The notes under the pieces were generated by a model that saw only the letters and a list, made by a program, of their open reading frames with translations, had not been told where the DNA came from and ran no database searches. A stretch of 64,000 nt of DNA from Staphylococcus saccharolyticus (lineage in GTDB: Bacteria > Bacillota > Bacilli > Staphylococcales > Staphylococcaceae): assembly GCF_900458815.1 (NCBI RefSeq), contig NZ_UHDZ01000001.1, forward strand, positions 124,001 through 188,000, read 5' to 3'. Each line of letters opens with the position of its first letter. Position 1 is the stretch's first letter. Shown piece after piece: positions 1 through 10,562 of the stretch. Both the position numbers and the translations under genes were made by a program.

Positions 1-506
1 TACGTCAAAAAGACGGAAAAGAATTGAATCTCACACTGTATTATGACAAAGGTTCTTCAACCCAAAAAGAACAAGGAGAATATTTAGAAGCAGAATTTAA
101 AAAAATTGGAGTTAAATTAGACATCAATGGTGAAACATCAGATAAAATTGCAGAACGTCGCACATCTGGAGACTATGATTTAATGTTCAATCAGACTTGG
201 GGGCTCTTATATGATCCACAAAGTACAATGGCAGCATTTAAAACTAAAACAGGATATGAGAGTGCGATATCAGGAATTAAGAATAAAGCACAGTTATATA
301 AAGAGATCGACAGCGCCTTTAAAATTCGAAATCAACAAGAGCGTTCTAAAGCGTATCAGCACATCTTAAAACAAATTGATGATGAAAGTATTTTCATTCC
401 TATTTCTCATGGTAGAATGACTGTTGCTGCACCTAAAGATTTACAGAAAGTGTCATTTACGCAATCTCAATACGAATTGCCATTTAATGAAATGCAATAC
501 AAATAA
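1..506 (+). CDS. cntA: Staphylopine-metal ABC transporter substrate-binding protein, C-terminal part
   Basis: C-terminal ~168 residues of an extracytoplasmic solute-binding protein of the nickel/peptide family 5 (CntA/Opp1A/NikA); the reading frame enters from before the window, so signal peptide and lipobox are not visible. The segment FNQTWGLLYDPQST is characteristic of staphylococcal CntA/NikA proteins. In the family it binds staphylopine complexed with Ni, Co or Zn outside the cell and delivers it to the CntB/CntC permease. It is the first visible gene of a cntABCDFE-like operon, 12 bp before cntB. No lesion is seen in the visible part. Confidence 0.85.
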   Translation, partial: RQKDGKELNLTLYYDKGSSTQKEQGEYLEAEFKKIGVKLDINGETSDKIAERRTSGDYDLMFNQTWGLLYDPQSTMAAFKTKTGYESAISGIKNKAQLYKEIDSAFKIRNQQERSKAYQHILKQIDDESIFIPISHGRMTVAAPKDLQKVSFTQSQYELPFNEMQYK

Positions 507-518
507 AGGAGCATCTGA

Positions 519-1454
519 ATGTTTAAATTTATGCTAAATCGTCTTGCACTCGTGTTTCCTTTATTGATTGTAGTGACTTTTATGACATTTATGATGACGT
601 ATCTTACTAATCAAGATCCAGCTGTAACTATTTTACATGCACAAGGCATACCTAATGTTATGCCACAATTAATTGCAGAGACGAATGAGAAATATGGTTT
701 AAACCAACCCATACTTATTCAGTATAAACAGTGGTTATTTCAAACGATGCAATTAAAATTTGGTACAAGTTATATCACAGGCGATCCAGTTTCTGAACGC
801 ATTGGGCCAGCATTTTTAAATACATTAAAGCTAACAATCATTTTAAGTATAACGGTAATGATAACGTCAATTATAATGGGCGTTGTGAGTGCTTTAACCA
901 GTGGAATGTTTGCAGACCATATTATACGATCTGTGTCATTCTTTTTAACTACATTACCGTCCTATTGGATTGCTTCTATACTAATTATTTATGTGTCAGT
1001 GAAAATGAATCTTTTACCGATATCTGGCTTAACAGGTCCAGAAAGTTATATCTTACCAGTTTTCGTCATAACAATTGTCTATGCTGGTATTCATTTTAGA
1101 AATGTCAGACGTTCAATGATTGAACAATTGAATGAAGACCATGTGTTGTATTTAAAGGCAAGCGGTGTACCAAGAATCGCATTGTTACATCATGTTTTGC
1201 GTAATGCGTTGCAAGTAGCAGTATCAATATTTTGTATGTCTATACCAATGATTATGGGTGGATTAGTGGTGATAGAAAATGTCTTTGCGTGGCCAGGACT
1301 TGGCCCACTAAGTATTAAGGCGATTACTGAACAAGACTTCTCAGTAATTCAGGCGTATGTACTCATTGTCGCCGTGCTATTTATTGTTTTCAATACGTTA
1401 GCAGATATGATTAATGCATTGTTAAATCCTCGTTTAAGGGAGGCGATTAAATGA
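519..1454 (+). CDS. cntB: Staphylopine-metal ABC transporter permease CntB
   Basis: 311-residue inner-membrane permease of the binding-protein-dependent (DppB/OppB/NikB) class. It has an N-terminal membrane segment (MFKFMLNRLALVFPLLIVV), five further hydrophobic stretches and the EAA-type cytoplasmic loop with G near 'LYLKASGVPRIALLHHVLRNA'. The start is preceded by AAAGGAG. The stop overlaps the start of cntC (ATGA), as in an operon. It is the only fully visible transporter gene of this operon that is still open; its partners cntC, cntD and cntF are broken, so it probably has no working complex. Confidence 0.88.
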   Translation: MFKFMLNRLALVFPLLIVVTFMTFMMTYLTNQDPAVTILHAQGIPNVMPQLIAETNEKYGLNQPILIQYKQWLFQTMQLKFGTSYITGDPVSERIGPAFLNTLKLTIILSITVMITSIIMGVVSALTSGMFADHIIRSVSFFLTTLPSYWIASILIIYVSVKMNLLPISGLTGPESYILPVFVITIVYAGIHFRNVRRSMIEQLNEDHVLYLKASGVPRIALLHHVLRNALQVAVSIFCMSIPMIMGGLVVIENVFAWPGLGPLSIKAITEQDFSVIQAYVLIVAVLFIVFNTLADMINALLNPRLREAIK

Positions 1455-2318
1455 TTGTCTTACAACGACTTTTACGAGATAAAGGCGCTGTAATTGCTTT
1501 AACTATTATCTTAGTTTACGTAGTATTAGGATTATTTACACCAACAGTAACATTTTACAATCCTAATCACGTGGATACAGCTAATAACTTTTCCGGAATG
1601 AGTTGGGCTCATTGGTTAGGAACAGATCATCTAGGGCGAGACGTATTAATTCGAATGATTTATGCGATTAGACCTAGTCTACTTTATGTTTTTATTGCAT
1701 TAATTATCTCAGTACTCATTGGATCTGCACTTGGATTTATTTCGGGATATTTACTGGGTTATATCGATACTTTTATCATGCGTTTATGTGATATCATGCT
1801 TGCTTTTCCAAGTTATGTGATTACTTTAGCATTAATCACGTTATTTGGTATGGGATTAGAAAATATCATTTTAGCATTTATACTCACACGGTGGGCGTGG
1901 TTTTGTCGTGTGATTCGCACTAGAGTGATGCAGTATATTGAAGCAGATCATGTAAAATTTGCGAAAACGATTGGCATGAGTAACTCAGCTATTATACAAA
2001 AACATATCTTGCCCCTTACTTTAGCAGATATTGCTATTTTCGCGAGTAGTTCGATGTGTTCAATGATCTTGCAAATGTCAGGCTTTTCATTTTTAGGATT
2101 AGGTGTTAAGCCGCCTACAGCTGAGTGGGGCATGATGTTAAATAAAGCACGTAAAGTGATGTTCACACATCCAGAAATGATGATGAACTACAGGTATCGT
2201 GATTGTGATTATTGTCATGGCGTTCAATTTCCTTTCAGATGCCTTACAAGTTGCAATAGATCCACGAATGATTACCAAAGAAAAATGGTCTGCAATGAAG
2301 AAAGGTGTAAAATCATGA
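1451..2318 (+). pseudogene. cntC: Permease CntC, frameshifted near the C-terminus
   Basis: DppC/NikC-type permease, second membrane subunit of the cnt transporter. The first ~245 residues read normally (GTDHLGRDVL near residue 57, EAA loop with VKFAKTIGMSNSAIIQKHI). Around position 2188 the frame shifts: the expected C-terminus TGIVIVIIVMAFNFLSD continues one frame over and ends at the TGA at 2316-2318. The unshifted frame instead runs into cntD sequence. The total length (868 bp) is one base off a multiple of three, so a single indel explains it. The loss removes the last membrane segment. Confidence 0.85.
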
Positions 2319-3137
2319 AGACACTCCTAAAAGTTGAACAATTAACCATTACCGATAGTTGGACAAATACCAACCTTGTGGAGAATATCAATTTTACAGT
2401 TTCACATGGGGAAACGCTTGGCATTATTGGCGAAAGCGGTAGAGGAAATCAATGACGTGTAAAGCGTTGACTGGATTAAATACTAAAAGGCTGTATGTAA
2501 CTGGAGATATTCAATTTGATAGTCAACATTTGGCGAGTTTGTCAGCACGACAATTACGTGCACTGCGGGGTAAAGATATTGCAATGATAATGCAACAAGG
2601 GACACGAGCCTTTGATCCATCAGCTAAGGTAGGGAAACAAATGATTGAAAGGATGCATGCACATACCATACGACATTATCTAAACGCCAAATTAAACAAG
2701 AACTCATTCATTATATGATCTACATGAATTTGAAAAATCATAAAGTGATTTTGAAATCTTATCCCTTTATGTTATCGGGAGGTATGTTACAACGTTTGAT
2801 GATTGCTTTAGCTTTAGCATTAAAACCGGAGTTAATTATCACTGATGAGCTTACAACTGCTTTAGATACAGTGACTCAGTATGAAGTTTTAAATACGTTT
2901 GAAGATATTAAACAACATTTCGATTGTTCGATGATTTTTATTTCGCATGATTTAACGGTAATCAATAAAATTGCTGATCGTGTCATGGTAATGAAAGAAG
3001 GTTGTCTAGTTGAAACGGGTGAAACTAATATCATTTTGCAAACGCCACAACATGATTATACGGCTTATTTACTATCGACAGAGAAGAAGGTAAGTGATCA
3101 CTTTCAATGTGTAATAAGAGGTGAGTTAGATGCTTAA
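2315..3137 (+). pseudogene. cntD: ATP-binding protein CntD, two frameshifts
   Basis: ABC ATPase of the oligopeptide/nickel family. It starts with ATGA overlap on cntC. The first frameshift, near 2448, hits the Walker A motif itself: GESGSGKS has become GESGRGNQ followed by a stop. The second lies near 2665, before the conserved stretch that continues with the signature LSGGMLQR and the Walker B region. The normally conserved DEPTTALD reads DELTTALD, a further substitution. These three lesions mean no functional ATPase. The gene ends by overlapping the ATG of cntF. Confidence 0.87.
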
Positions 3138-3886
3138 AATTAAAAATGTTGAAAAATCATATGGCAGAAAGTCACTAGTAAGTCGTCCATCTACGCCTAT
3201 TATTAAAGGTGTATCGTTTGAATGTCCGATTGGTCAAACCGTTGCAATCATAGGAGAGAGTGGGAGTGGTAAATCTACACTTAGCCGGATGATTTTAGGA
3301 ATTGAAAAGCCTGATAAAGGTCAAGTGACATTATTTAATCAACCTGTTCACATCAAAAAAGTAAGGCGACATCAAATCGCAGCCGTGTTTCGACTATACA
3401 TCGTCGCTTCATCCCTTTCACACAGTCAGAGAAATAATGTTTGAAGTGATGATGTGTCAATGTAAACAACTAACGAAGTCAGAGATGGAAGCACGGGCAC
3501 AACAATTATTACTAGACGAAGTGGGATTGCCAGATGCTTATTTAAATCGTTATCCACATATGTTATCAGGTGGTGAAACACAGCGCCGCGTTGCGATTGC
3601 GCGTGCGCTATGTGTTCATCTTCGCTACATATTATTTGATGAGGCAATTAGTTCACTAGATATGTCTATTTAAACTCAAATTCTAGGTTTATTAAAGATT
3701 TTACGCGAGTCACATCAATTGAGTTACATCTTTATTACTCATGATGTACAAGCTGCAACGTATTTATGTGACCACTTAATCATTTTTAAAGATGGGCGAA
3801 TTGAATTACAAACAGCGACAAGTAATTTATATCGTCAACACAATAGCCATACAAAAGAATTGATTGATAAACAATTATCATTCTAA
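3130..3886 (+). pseudogene. cntF: ATP-binding protein CntF, frameshift plus nonsense codon
   Basis: Second ABC ATPase of the cnt transporter. Walker A is intact (GESGSGKST near residue 50). Near 3393 the frame shifts; the expected [19 protein letters not shown] continues in another frame. Downstream the signature LSGGETQRR and Walker B region ([12 protein letters not shown]) are readable, but the codon after LDMSI is TAA at 3671-3673, probably from CAA, followed by 70 more family-like codons up to the TAA at 3884. One indel and one nonsense mutation, so a pseudogene. Confidence 0.87.
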
Positions 3887-3897
3887 GGAGTGACAAT

Positions 3898-5073
3898 ATG
3901 AAAGGTGCCATGTCTTGGCCTTTTTTAAGATTATGTATATTAACATTACTATTTTTTAGTGTCAATGCTATATTGAACGTGTATATTCCATTACGTGGAC
4001 ATGATTTAGGTGCTACAAATACAGTATAGGTATCGTTATGCGGGCTTATATGTTAACAGCAATGATTTTTCGTCCATGGGCCGGTCAAATTATTGCTCGA
4101 GTTGGGCCAATTAAGATTCTGCGAAGTATTTTATTAGTTAATGCTGTAGCACTTATATTATATGGTTTTACTGAATTAGAAGGTTATTTCATTGCACGTG
4201 TCATGCAAGGTGTTTGTACAGCTTTCTTCTCAATGTCATTACAATTAGGAATTATTGATGCGTTACCAGAGGAACATCGATCAGAAGGTGTTTCACTGTA
4301 TTTTTTATTTTCTACAATTCCGAATCTCATTGGACCACTTATTGCGGTAGGGATATGGAATATGCAGAATATGTCTGTATTTGCGATGATGATTATTGTT
4401 ATTGCTGTATCTACCACACTATTTGGTTACCGTGTGACGTTTGCTAATGCCGAATCAGATAAGAGTCAACAAGTGGAAGCATTGCCTTTTAATGCTGTGA
4501 CTGTTTATAACTAATTTTTTAAAAATAAAGCATTGTTCTGTAGTGGCATGATTATGATTTTAACATCGATAGTCTTTTTGGTGCTATAAGTATCTTTATG
4601 CCTTTATATACAGTTAAAGATGAGTTTGCAAACGCGGGTGTTTTCTTAACGATTCAAGCAATCACTGTAGTGGTAGCAAGGTTTTATTTACGTAAATATG
4701 TACTTTCAGATGGATTTTGGCATCATCGTTTTATGATGATTGTTTTAACTTTATTAATGATAGCTTCAGTCATCGTGGCATTTGGACCGCATTTACAAAG
4801 TTTTATTGTGTGTAGTAGCGCTATATTGATTGGTATTACGCAAGCTTTAGTGTATCCTACCTTAACGACATATTTAAGTTTTGTCTTACCTCTCAAGCAG
4901 GGAGAAATATGTTACTTGGCTTATTTATTGCTTGTGCAGACTTGGGTATCTCATTAGGTGGTGTATTAATGGGACCTATTTCAGATGCGGTTGGATTTAA
5001 GTGGATGTATATACTTTGCGGTATATTTGTAATGTTTGCAATGGTGTTAAGTAGAATAAAACAAACACAATAA
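3898..5073 (+). pseudogene. cntE: Staphylopine exporter CntE (MFS), several lesions
   Basis: Major-facilitator protein directly after cntF, the position of the staphylopine exporter CntE. The N-terminus (MKGAMSWPFLRLCILTLLFF) begins after GGAGTGACA. Reading breaks near 4025 (TAG followed by an indel), around 4512-4590 (stops and an indel) and near 4890-4910; translated segments on either side read as one ~395-residue permease ending in SRIKQTQ. Loss of the exporter together with the importer suggests the staphylopine system as a whole has been abandoned. The synthesis genes cntKLM lie outside the window. Confidence 0.85.
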
Positions 5074-5179
5074 CTAATTCAACAATATAATTGAAGTGAA
5101 AGATAGAAGGATCGAAATAGATGAAAAATTATAAGGTAAGGCTTCCAGTTGTCTGAGGGGACTTAGAAGGATGTCTTAA

Positions 5180-5260
5180 AAAAGGTTGAGATAGTCATGA
5201 ATTTAAGCAACACACTTGTGTGTGGCTTGTCCTTATGACTAAAGTCTCAACCTCTTTTTG
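5180..5260. terminator. Bidirectional terminator between cntE and kdpE
   Basis: GGTTGAGA at 5184-5191 pairs with TCTCAACC at 5245-5252; the outside is A-rich on the left and CTCTTTTTG on the right, so it can end transcripts from both converging genes. The long loop holds a second small hairpin around ACACTTGTGT. Confidence 0.75.
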
Positions 5261-5262
5261 TC

Positions 5263-5949
5263 TTATTCTAATTGTTGCATTTGATAGCCTATTCTTGGAT
5301 GTGTAATAATAAGTTTTTTCTCTTCTTGTTTGTAATTTAACTTCTTTCGTAAAGACGCCATGTGGACTCGTAAAGACGCCATTTCACTTTTATTAACGTA
5401 ACCATACAATGCTTTTAATAAGACTTTGTATGTTAATACTTTGCCTACATGACAACATAAGATATCCAATAATTTAAATTCATTTGGGGTTAAATGAATG
5501 GGTTCATTATTAAAATAAACAGTTTTAGCGTCGAAATTAATTGCTAGTGGACCATTAACAAAGTTCTTTTGACAAGATTTAGATGCTCTAGAGATGCGCA
5601 TCGCCACTCTAATACGTGCGCGCAATTCGTCGACGTTAAAAGGTTTCGTCATATAGTCGTTTGCGCCATAATCTAACGCTTGAACAATAGTCTGTTCAGC
5701 TGTACGTGCACTGATGACAATAATTGGTGTATCAACAACTTCTCTAATTTGTTGAATTAAAGATAAACCGTCTATATCGGGTAATCCTAAATCTAATAAA
5801 ATAATATCCGGGCGCTCTGTTCTAATACGAAAATCTGCTTCCTTTCCAGTTTTAGCAGTAATGACTTTATAAGTATTCATAGTTAAGTCGACACTGATTA
5901 AATGAAGTATGGCCTCATCATCTTCGACGACTAAAAGTGTAGATCTCAT
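5263..5949 (-). CDS. kdpE: Response regulator KdpE
   Basis: 228-residue OmpR-type response regulator. The receiver domain has the acidic pair ED/D at residues 9-11, the phospho-acceptor Asp53 in LLDLGLPD and the Lys of NDYMTKPFNVDE; the C-terminal winged helix includes LTPNEFKLLDILCCH. It starts with ATG after GGAGGTATAAGTT, a site lying in the end of kdpD, so the pair is co-transcribed and probably translationally coupled. Known role of the family: regulates kdpFABC, here divergently oriented ~2.8 kb away, and in staphylococci also surface and virulence genes. Confidence 0.95.
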   Translation of the reverse strand: MRSTLLVVEDDEAILHLISVDLTMNTYKVITAKTGKEADFRIRTERPDIILLDLGLPDIDGLSLIQQIREVVDTPIIVISARTAEQTIVQALDYGANDYMTKPFNVDELRARIRVAMRISRASKSCQKNFVNGPLAINFDAKTVYFNNEPIHLTPNEFKLLDILCCHVGKVLTYKVLLKALYGYVNKSEMASLRVHMASLRKKLNYKQEEKKLIITHPRIGYQMQQLE

Positions 5950-5952
5950 AAC

Positions 5953-8598
5953 TTATACCTCCAAATCTATTTGATGAATATTTAAGTAAAAATAAAAGTT
6001 ACTTCCATGTGGTTCGTTGGGCTGGTATGCTAATTGACTATTATGTTGTTTTAAAATGAGTTGTACTAAGTACAATCCTAAGCCAAGACTATCTTTCTTA
6101 TTGTCTTTAAAGTCATTACCTGAATAGAAGGGATTAAAGATTAATCGACGTTCTTCTTCAGACACACCTTGCCCTAAATCTTTCATTTCAAATTTGACTT
6201 TAGACTGCTGTTGTTGAACATACAGTGTGATTGGTGAAGTTGCTTCTGCATGTTTTAATGCATTATCGACTAGATTAAATAATACTTGCAAGATGAGTTT
6301 ACTATCTATATCAATAAGTACCATTGCTGTTTCATTTTTAATGTTAACTTTGTAATCTTGATGTCTACGTATCAACTCCTGTTCAAATTCTTCTAATAAC
6401 TCTTCAACTAGATATGGTGTACGTTGAATGTGAATGTCTGTACTTTCTAATCTTGTTAAAGACAAAATATTGGTCACAAGTGTATATAAATATTGTGCTT
6501 CATTGTAAGAAGCAATTAATAAATTAGATTTTTCATATTGATTTAATTGCATATCATGATAATTTAACATATCTAAATTACCCATGATTGAGGTCAGAGG
6601 TGTTCTAATATCATGTGATATGGAATGCAAGAAGTTGGAGCGTGTAGCTTCTCGTTCAGCTTTCAACATAGACTGTCTTGTTTGTTTAAGTAAATAAACA
6701 TTTTCTACTGCAAGAGTAATATCATTGAGCATTGAATCTAATATTGAATTATCATACGTATCGATATAATCATCATTATTGAACTGAATAGATATGATTC
6801 CTTTAACAGGTTCAGTACCAATTGGAATACACAAATATTTACTACCTGGAAATGTATCAGTAAGTCTTCCAGCACGACATTCATTTTCAATAACCCAACT
6901 CAAAGTTTCAGCATCTTCTGATTTATCTGAATTGGTGTGTCCTCTATTTCCGAAGTGGGAGGTTTCTGCCACTTTTTTTGATTGAATCAAAAATACGGTT
7001 ACATCTTGATGTAATAGTTGGTGAATTTGATTGCCTGCAATATTCAGCAACTTCATGATGGAATATGACTCTTTAATCGATTGGTTAAATTGCAACATAA
7101 TATTCGTCCTATATAATTGTCGTTCAGTTAGTGCATGCTGACGTTTTAAATTTTTTAAAATTGCACTTGTAAAAATGCTCGCAAAGATGCTTGTTGTAAA
7201 TGTAATAGGATATTCAAAGCGATACATCTCTAAAGTGAATCTTGGCACAGTAAAAAAATAACTAAAGACAAATACATTTAATATGGAGGCAAAAAATCCA
7301 ATTAAATATGATTGAGTCCATATGGATAATACGATGATACCAATAAAGAATATGAGTAAAATCATTACACTTGATTCGTTGTGATAGACATCGAATATCC
7401 ACATTCCTACCAATACACACAAAATTTGAATCACAATCATTTTGACAATATCTACATATAGAGCGGTATAGGACTGCGATTGAGCGTGTGTTTGCACGAT
7501 ACTTTGTTTTTCAGAATGAATGTAATGCTTTGGCACAATCTCTAACTTGAAATGATGAGGTGTGGCATTAATTTGTTCTATTAGGGTCTTTTTGAGCAAT
7601 TCTGTCCATTGTGTTTTTTCTGATTGGCCTAAGACTAACTTTGTAACAAAGACGCTATCACACCAATCTGTTAGAGCTTTAGCAATATCTTGTGCATAAA
7701 GTATTTTAATTTCGGCCCCTAAGGATTGCGCAAGCATTAAATTCTTATGCACGTAATGGTCCTGACTCCTATTATCAGAAGGGGACTCAAACACATCTAT
7801 ATAGACTGCAGTGAATTTAGCATGCTCTTTATATGCAGCACGTCTTGCTTCACGGATGACACGTTCATTATGAATGCTTCCACTTACAGCCACTGCAATA
7901 TGTGGTGTGATATCAGTATGCTTCGTTTTATATTGCTGTTCTTTCTGGCTCATGATATCAGCCACAGTCCTAAGTGTAAGTTCACGTAGTTCTGTGAGAT
8001 TTTCATAAGTAAAAAAGTTTGAAAACGCTGTTTCTAAGCGTTCCTTTTTATAAACTTTTCCAGCTTTTAAACGTTGAATTAACATGTTTGGTGAAATATC
8101 TACGACCTCATAAGCATCTGCAGACATAATAAATTGATCGGGTACTCTCTCAGAGACTTGAACACCTGTCATTAAAGCAATTTGTCCACTTAAACTTTCG
8201 ATATGCTGAATATTGAGGGTAGTCCAAACATCAATACCATGTGAAAGGATTTCTTCAATATCCATATAACGTTTCCTATGTCTATTCTTAGAGATATTAG
8301 AATGAGCTAATTCATCAATAAGTACAATGTCAGGGTGGGCATCTATGATTTTTTCAACGTCGATATATTGGAAAGTATGACTACCAAATTTACGACTAGA
8401 AGTTATAATTTCTGGCAATTGTTTGACTAAAGCATTTGTCTCTGGACGTTGATGTGGTTCAATATAGCCAATTTTAATATCGACATCTTCTTTAAATAAA
8501 TCCCTACCATTTGATAACATTTCATACGTTTTGCCGACTCCAGGACTGTAGCCTAGATAAATAGTTAGTTTTCCTCTTTCTTTATGAAAACTTTCCAT
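5953..8598 (-). CDS. kdpD: K+/turgor sensor histidine kinase KdpD
   Basis: 881-residue sensor kinase, full length and uninterrupted. Domains in order: N-terminal KdpD domain with P-loop GYSPGVGKT (residues 16-24); a universal-stress-protein-like domain around 230-350, which in S. aureus KdpD binds c-di-AMP; four membrane helices around 380-480; a GAF-like region; HisKA with HDIRTPLT near residue 660; HATPase with N-box NLVDNALKHAEA and GLGLYLVQ. It phosphorylates KdpE in response to low K+, osmotic state and c-di-AMP. That a 2.6 kb gene is spotless argues against a generally error-rich sequence. Confidence 0.95.
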   Translation of the reverse strand: MESFHKERGKLTIYLGYSPGVGKTYEMLSNGRDLFKEDVDIKIGYIEPHQRPETNALVKQLPEIITSSRKFGSHTFQYIDVEKIIDAHPDIVLIDELAHSNISKNRHRKRYMDIEEILSHGIDVWTTLNIQHIESLSGQIALMTGVQVSERVPDQFIMSADAYEVVDISPNMLIQRLKAGKVYKKERLETAFSNFFTYENLTELRELTLRTVADIMSQKEQQYKTKHTDITPHIAVAVSGSIHNERVIREARRAAYKEHAKFTAVYIDVFESPSDNRSQDHYVHKNLMLAQSLGAEIKILYAQDIAKALTDWCDSVFVTKLVLGQSEKTQWTELLKKTLIEQINATPHHFKLEIVPKHYIHSEKQSIVQTHAQSQSYTALYVDIVKMIVIQILCVLVGMWIFDVYHNESSVMILLIFFIGIIVLSIWTQSYLIGFFASILNVFVFSYFFTVPRFTLEMYRFEYPITFTTSIFASIFTSAILKNLKRQHALTERQLYRTNIMLQFNQSIKESYSIMKLLNIAGNQIHQLLHQDVTVFLIQSKKVAETSHFGNRGHTNSDKSEDAETLSWVIENECRAGRLTDTFPGSKYLCIPIGTEPVKGIISIQFNNDDYIDTYDNSILDSMLNDITLAVENVYLLKQTRQSMLKAEREATRSNFLHSISHDIRTPLTSIMGNLDMLNYHDMQLNQYEKSNLLIASYNEAQYLYTLVTNILSLTRLESTDIHIQRTPYLVEELLEEFEQELIRRHQDYKVNIKNETAMVLIDIDSKLILQVLFNLVDNALKHAEATSPITLYVQQQQSKVKFEMKDLGQGVSEEERRLIFNPFYSGNDFKDNKKDSLGLGLYLVQLILKQHNSQLAYQPNEPHGSNFYFYLNIHQIDLEV

Positions 8599-8670
8599 GT
8601 GTCACCACCTCTTAGTGATATATTAATTAAATTTAGTACAATTATCCATTTAAATTTTCATTCTATATAT

Positions 8671-8690
8671 TTTCTTTATGTTTTCTTTAT
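8671..8690. promoter_or_regulatory. Direct repeat in the kdpD/kdpF intergenic region, possible KdpE site
   Basis: TTTCTTTAT at 8671-8679 is repeated at 8682-8690, an 11-bp periodicity typical of tandem OmpR-family binding. It lies in the 167-bp AT-rich divergent promoter region between kdpD and kdpF. Assignment to KdpE is inference from position and spacing only. Confidence 0.4.
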
Positions 8691-8765
8691 AACTTTTGAA
8701 AAATATTAATACTTTGATTATAAAACTCTTGCTAAGATTTTTCATGAAAGTGAGGGAGATGCATC

Positions 8766-8846
8766 ATGACTATATTATTAGCATTAATAAATATTGGATT
8801 AATTGTATTTTCATTTTATGCACTCATTAAAAGTGAAAAATTTTAA
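8766..8846 (+). CDS. kdpF: KdpF, small subunit of the K+ pump
   Basis: A 26-codon ORF, starting [20 protein letters not shown] and ending in KSEKF, just upstream of kdpA and preceded by GTGAGGGAGATGCATC. A single hydrophobic helix with a short positively charged tail and its position at the head of kdpABC fit KdpF, the small membrane subunit that stabilises the KdpABC complex. Many automatic gene finders would miss it because of its size. Confidence 0.85.
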   Translation: MTILLALINIGLIVFSFYALIKSEKF

Positions 8847-8866
8847 TAACGAAAGAAGGAAGTATA

Positions 8867-10546
8867 GTGAGTATTGTACTTTTTTTAATTATCTTTATCG
8901 TACTCGCATACATTGTTAGTAGATATTTATATTCAGTGGCATTAATCATGCCTACCAAATCTGACATTATCTTTGAACCAATAGAGAAGTTCATTTATCA
9001 ATTTATAGGAACAAAATTAGAGCATATGTCAGGAAAGACTTACTTAAAGCATTTTTTGTGTTTTAATGGATTGATGGGAACGTTATCATTTATATTACTG
9101 TCACTTCAACAATGGCTGTTCTTAAATCCTAATCATAATTTAAATCAATCTTTATCATTAACAATCAACACGATTGTTTCATTTATGACTAATACCAATC
9201 TGCAACATTATACAGGTGAGACAGGGGTCAGTTATTTCACTCAAATGGGCGTGATTACATTTTTGATGTTCACGTCTGCTGCTTCTGGATATGCAGTGTG
9301 TATTGCGATGTTGCGAAGATTAACAGGTATGACAGATGTGATTGGTAATTTCTATCAAGATATGACGCGCTTTATTATTCGTGTGTTAATTCCTTTCGCG
9401 TTTATCTTAAGTTTATTTTTGATGAGCCAAGGAACACCGCAAACATTTAAGGGTAATTTGGTTATTGAAACACTAACAGGAGTTAAACAAACTATTGCTT
9501 ATGGGCCAATTGCGTCACTTGAAGCTATTAAACATATTGGAACGAATGGCGGAGGATTTTTAGGTGCGAACTCATCTACACCTTTTGAAAATCCAACGTA
9601 CTTATCAAATTATGCCGAAGCCTTAGCTATGATGTTGATACCAGGTTCATTAGTTCTGTTATTTGGCAGAATGTTAAAAACTAAAAAGCAAGTTCATCCT
9701 CATGCCACAATGATCTTTATTGCGATGTTTACTTTATTCGTCGTCTTTTTAACTGCGTGTATATGTTTTGAATTTGCAGGTAATCCAATCTTACATCATT
9801 TAGGTATTCACGGTGGCAATATGGAAGGTAAAGAAACACGATTTGGTGTCGGTTTGTCAGCTCTATTTACGACTATCACAACTGCGTTTACTACAGGTAG
9901 TGTTAACAATATGCATGATAGTTTAACACCTCTAGGCGGTATTGTGCCAATGTTATTAATGATGTTAAATGCTGTTTTCGGTGGAGAAGGCGTTGGTCTC
10001 ATGAACATGTTGATTTATGTCATGTTAACTGTCTTTATTTGTAGCCTGATGATTGGTAAAACTCCTAGCTATTTAGGTATGAAAATAGAAGGTAGAGAGA
10101 TGAAATTAATTGCTCTGTCATTTCTAGTTCATCCACTGTTGATCTTAATCTTTTCAGCATTAGCATTTATCGTGCCTGGAGCAGCCAATGCGCTATCTAA
10201 CCCACAGTTTCACGGAGTATCACAAGTGTTGTATGAGTTCTCATCATCATCTGCCAACAATGGCTCAGGATTTGAAGGCTTACAAGATAATACGCCATTT
10301 TGGAATATCTCAACAGCGATTGTGATGTTACTTGCGCGATATGTGCCAATTGTTTTGCAACTGTTGATTGTCTCAAGCTTAGTGAATAAAAAAACGTACC
10401 AACATCACACCCAAGACGTACCTATTAATAATTTATTCTTTAGCAGTGTGTTAATTATTTTTATTGTTTTACTTAGCGGTTTGACTTTCTTGCCTGACTT
10501 AATGCTCGGACCAATTGGAGAGCAGCTATTGCTGCATGCTAAATAG
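8867..10546 (+). CDS. kdpA: K+-transporting ATPase subunit KdpA
   Basis: 559-residue polytopic membrane protein, the K+-binding and translocating subunit of the high-affinity KdpFABC pump. Pore-loop segments typical of the superfamily of K+ transporters are visible ([72 protein letters not shown]). The start is a GTG at 8867 preceded by GAAGGAAG. It ends 16 bp before the kdpB ATG with AGAAGGAGG in between. Uninterrupted. Confidence 0.95.
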   Translation: MSIVLFLIIFIVLAYIVSRYLYSVALIMPTKSDIIFEPIEKFIYQFIGTKLEHMSGKTYLKHFLCFNGLMGTLSFILLSLQQWLFLNPNHNLNQSLSLTINTIVSFMTNTNLQHYTGETGVSYFTQMGVITFLMFTSAASGYAVCIAMLRRLTGMTDVIGNFYQDMTRFIIRVLIPFAFILSLFLMSQGTPQTFKGNLVIETLTGVKQTIAYGPIASLEAIKHIGTNGGGFLGANSSTPFENPTYLSNYAEALAMMLIPGSLVLLFGRMLKTKKQVHPHATMIFIAMFTLFVVFLTACICFEFAGNPILHHLGIHGGNMEGKETRFGVGLSALFTTITTAFTTGSVNNMHDSLTPLGGIVPMLLMMLNAVFGGEGVGLMNMLIYVMLTVFICSLMIGKTPSYLGMKIEGREMKLIALSFLVHPLLILIFSALAFIVPGAANALSNPQFHGVSQVLYEFSSSSANNGSGFEGLQDNTPFWNISTAIVMLLARYVPIVLQLLIVSSLVNKKTYQHHTQDVPINNLFFSSVLIIFIVLLSGLTFLPDLMLGPIGEQLLLHAK

Positions 10547-10562
10547 AAGGAGGATTTTAAAA

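Noticed and set aside
5121..5156. Eleven-codon ORF (MKNYKVRLPVV) after cntE
   Set aside because: Too short, no ribosome binding site of note, no homology recognised, and it lies in the spacer before the terminator.
10515..10562. Longer kdpB start, 16 codons upstream
   Set aside because: It lies inside kdpA and lacks a ribosome binding site, whereas AGAAGGAGG precedes the ATG at 10563.
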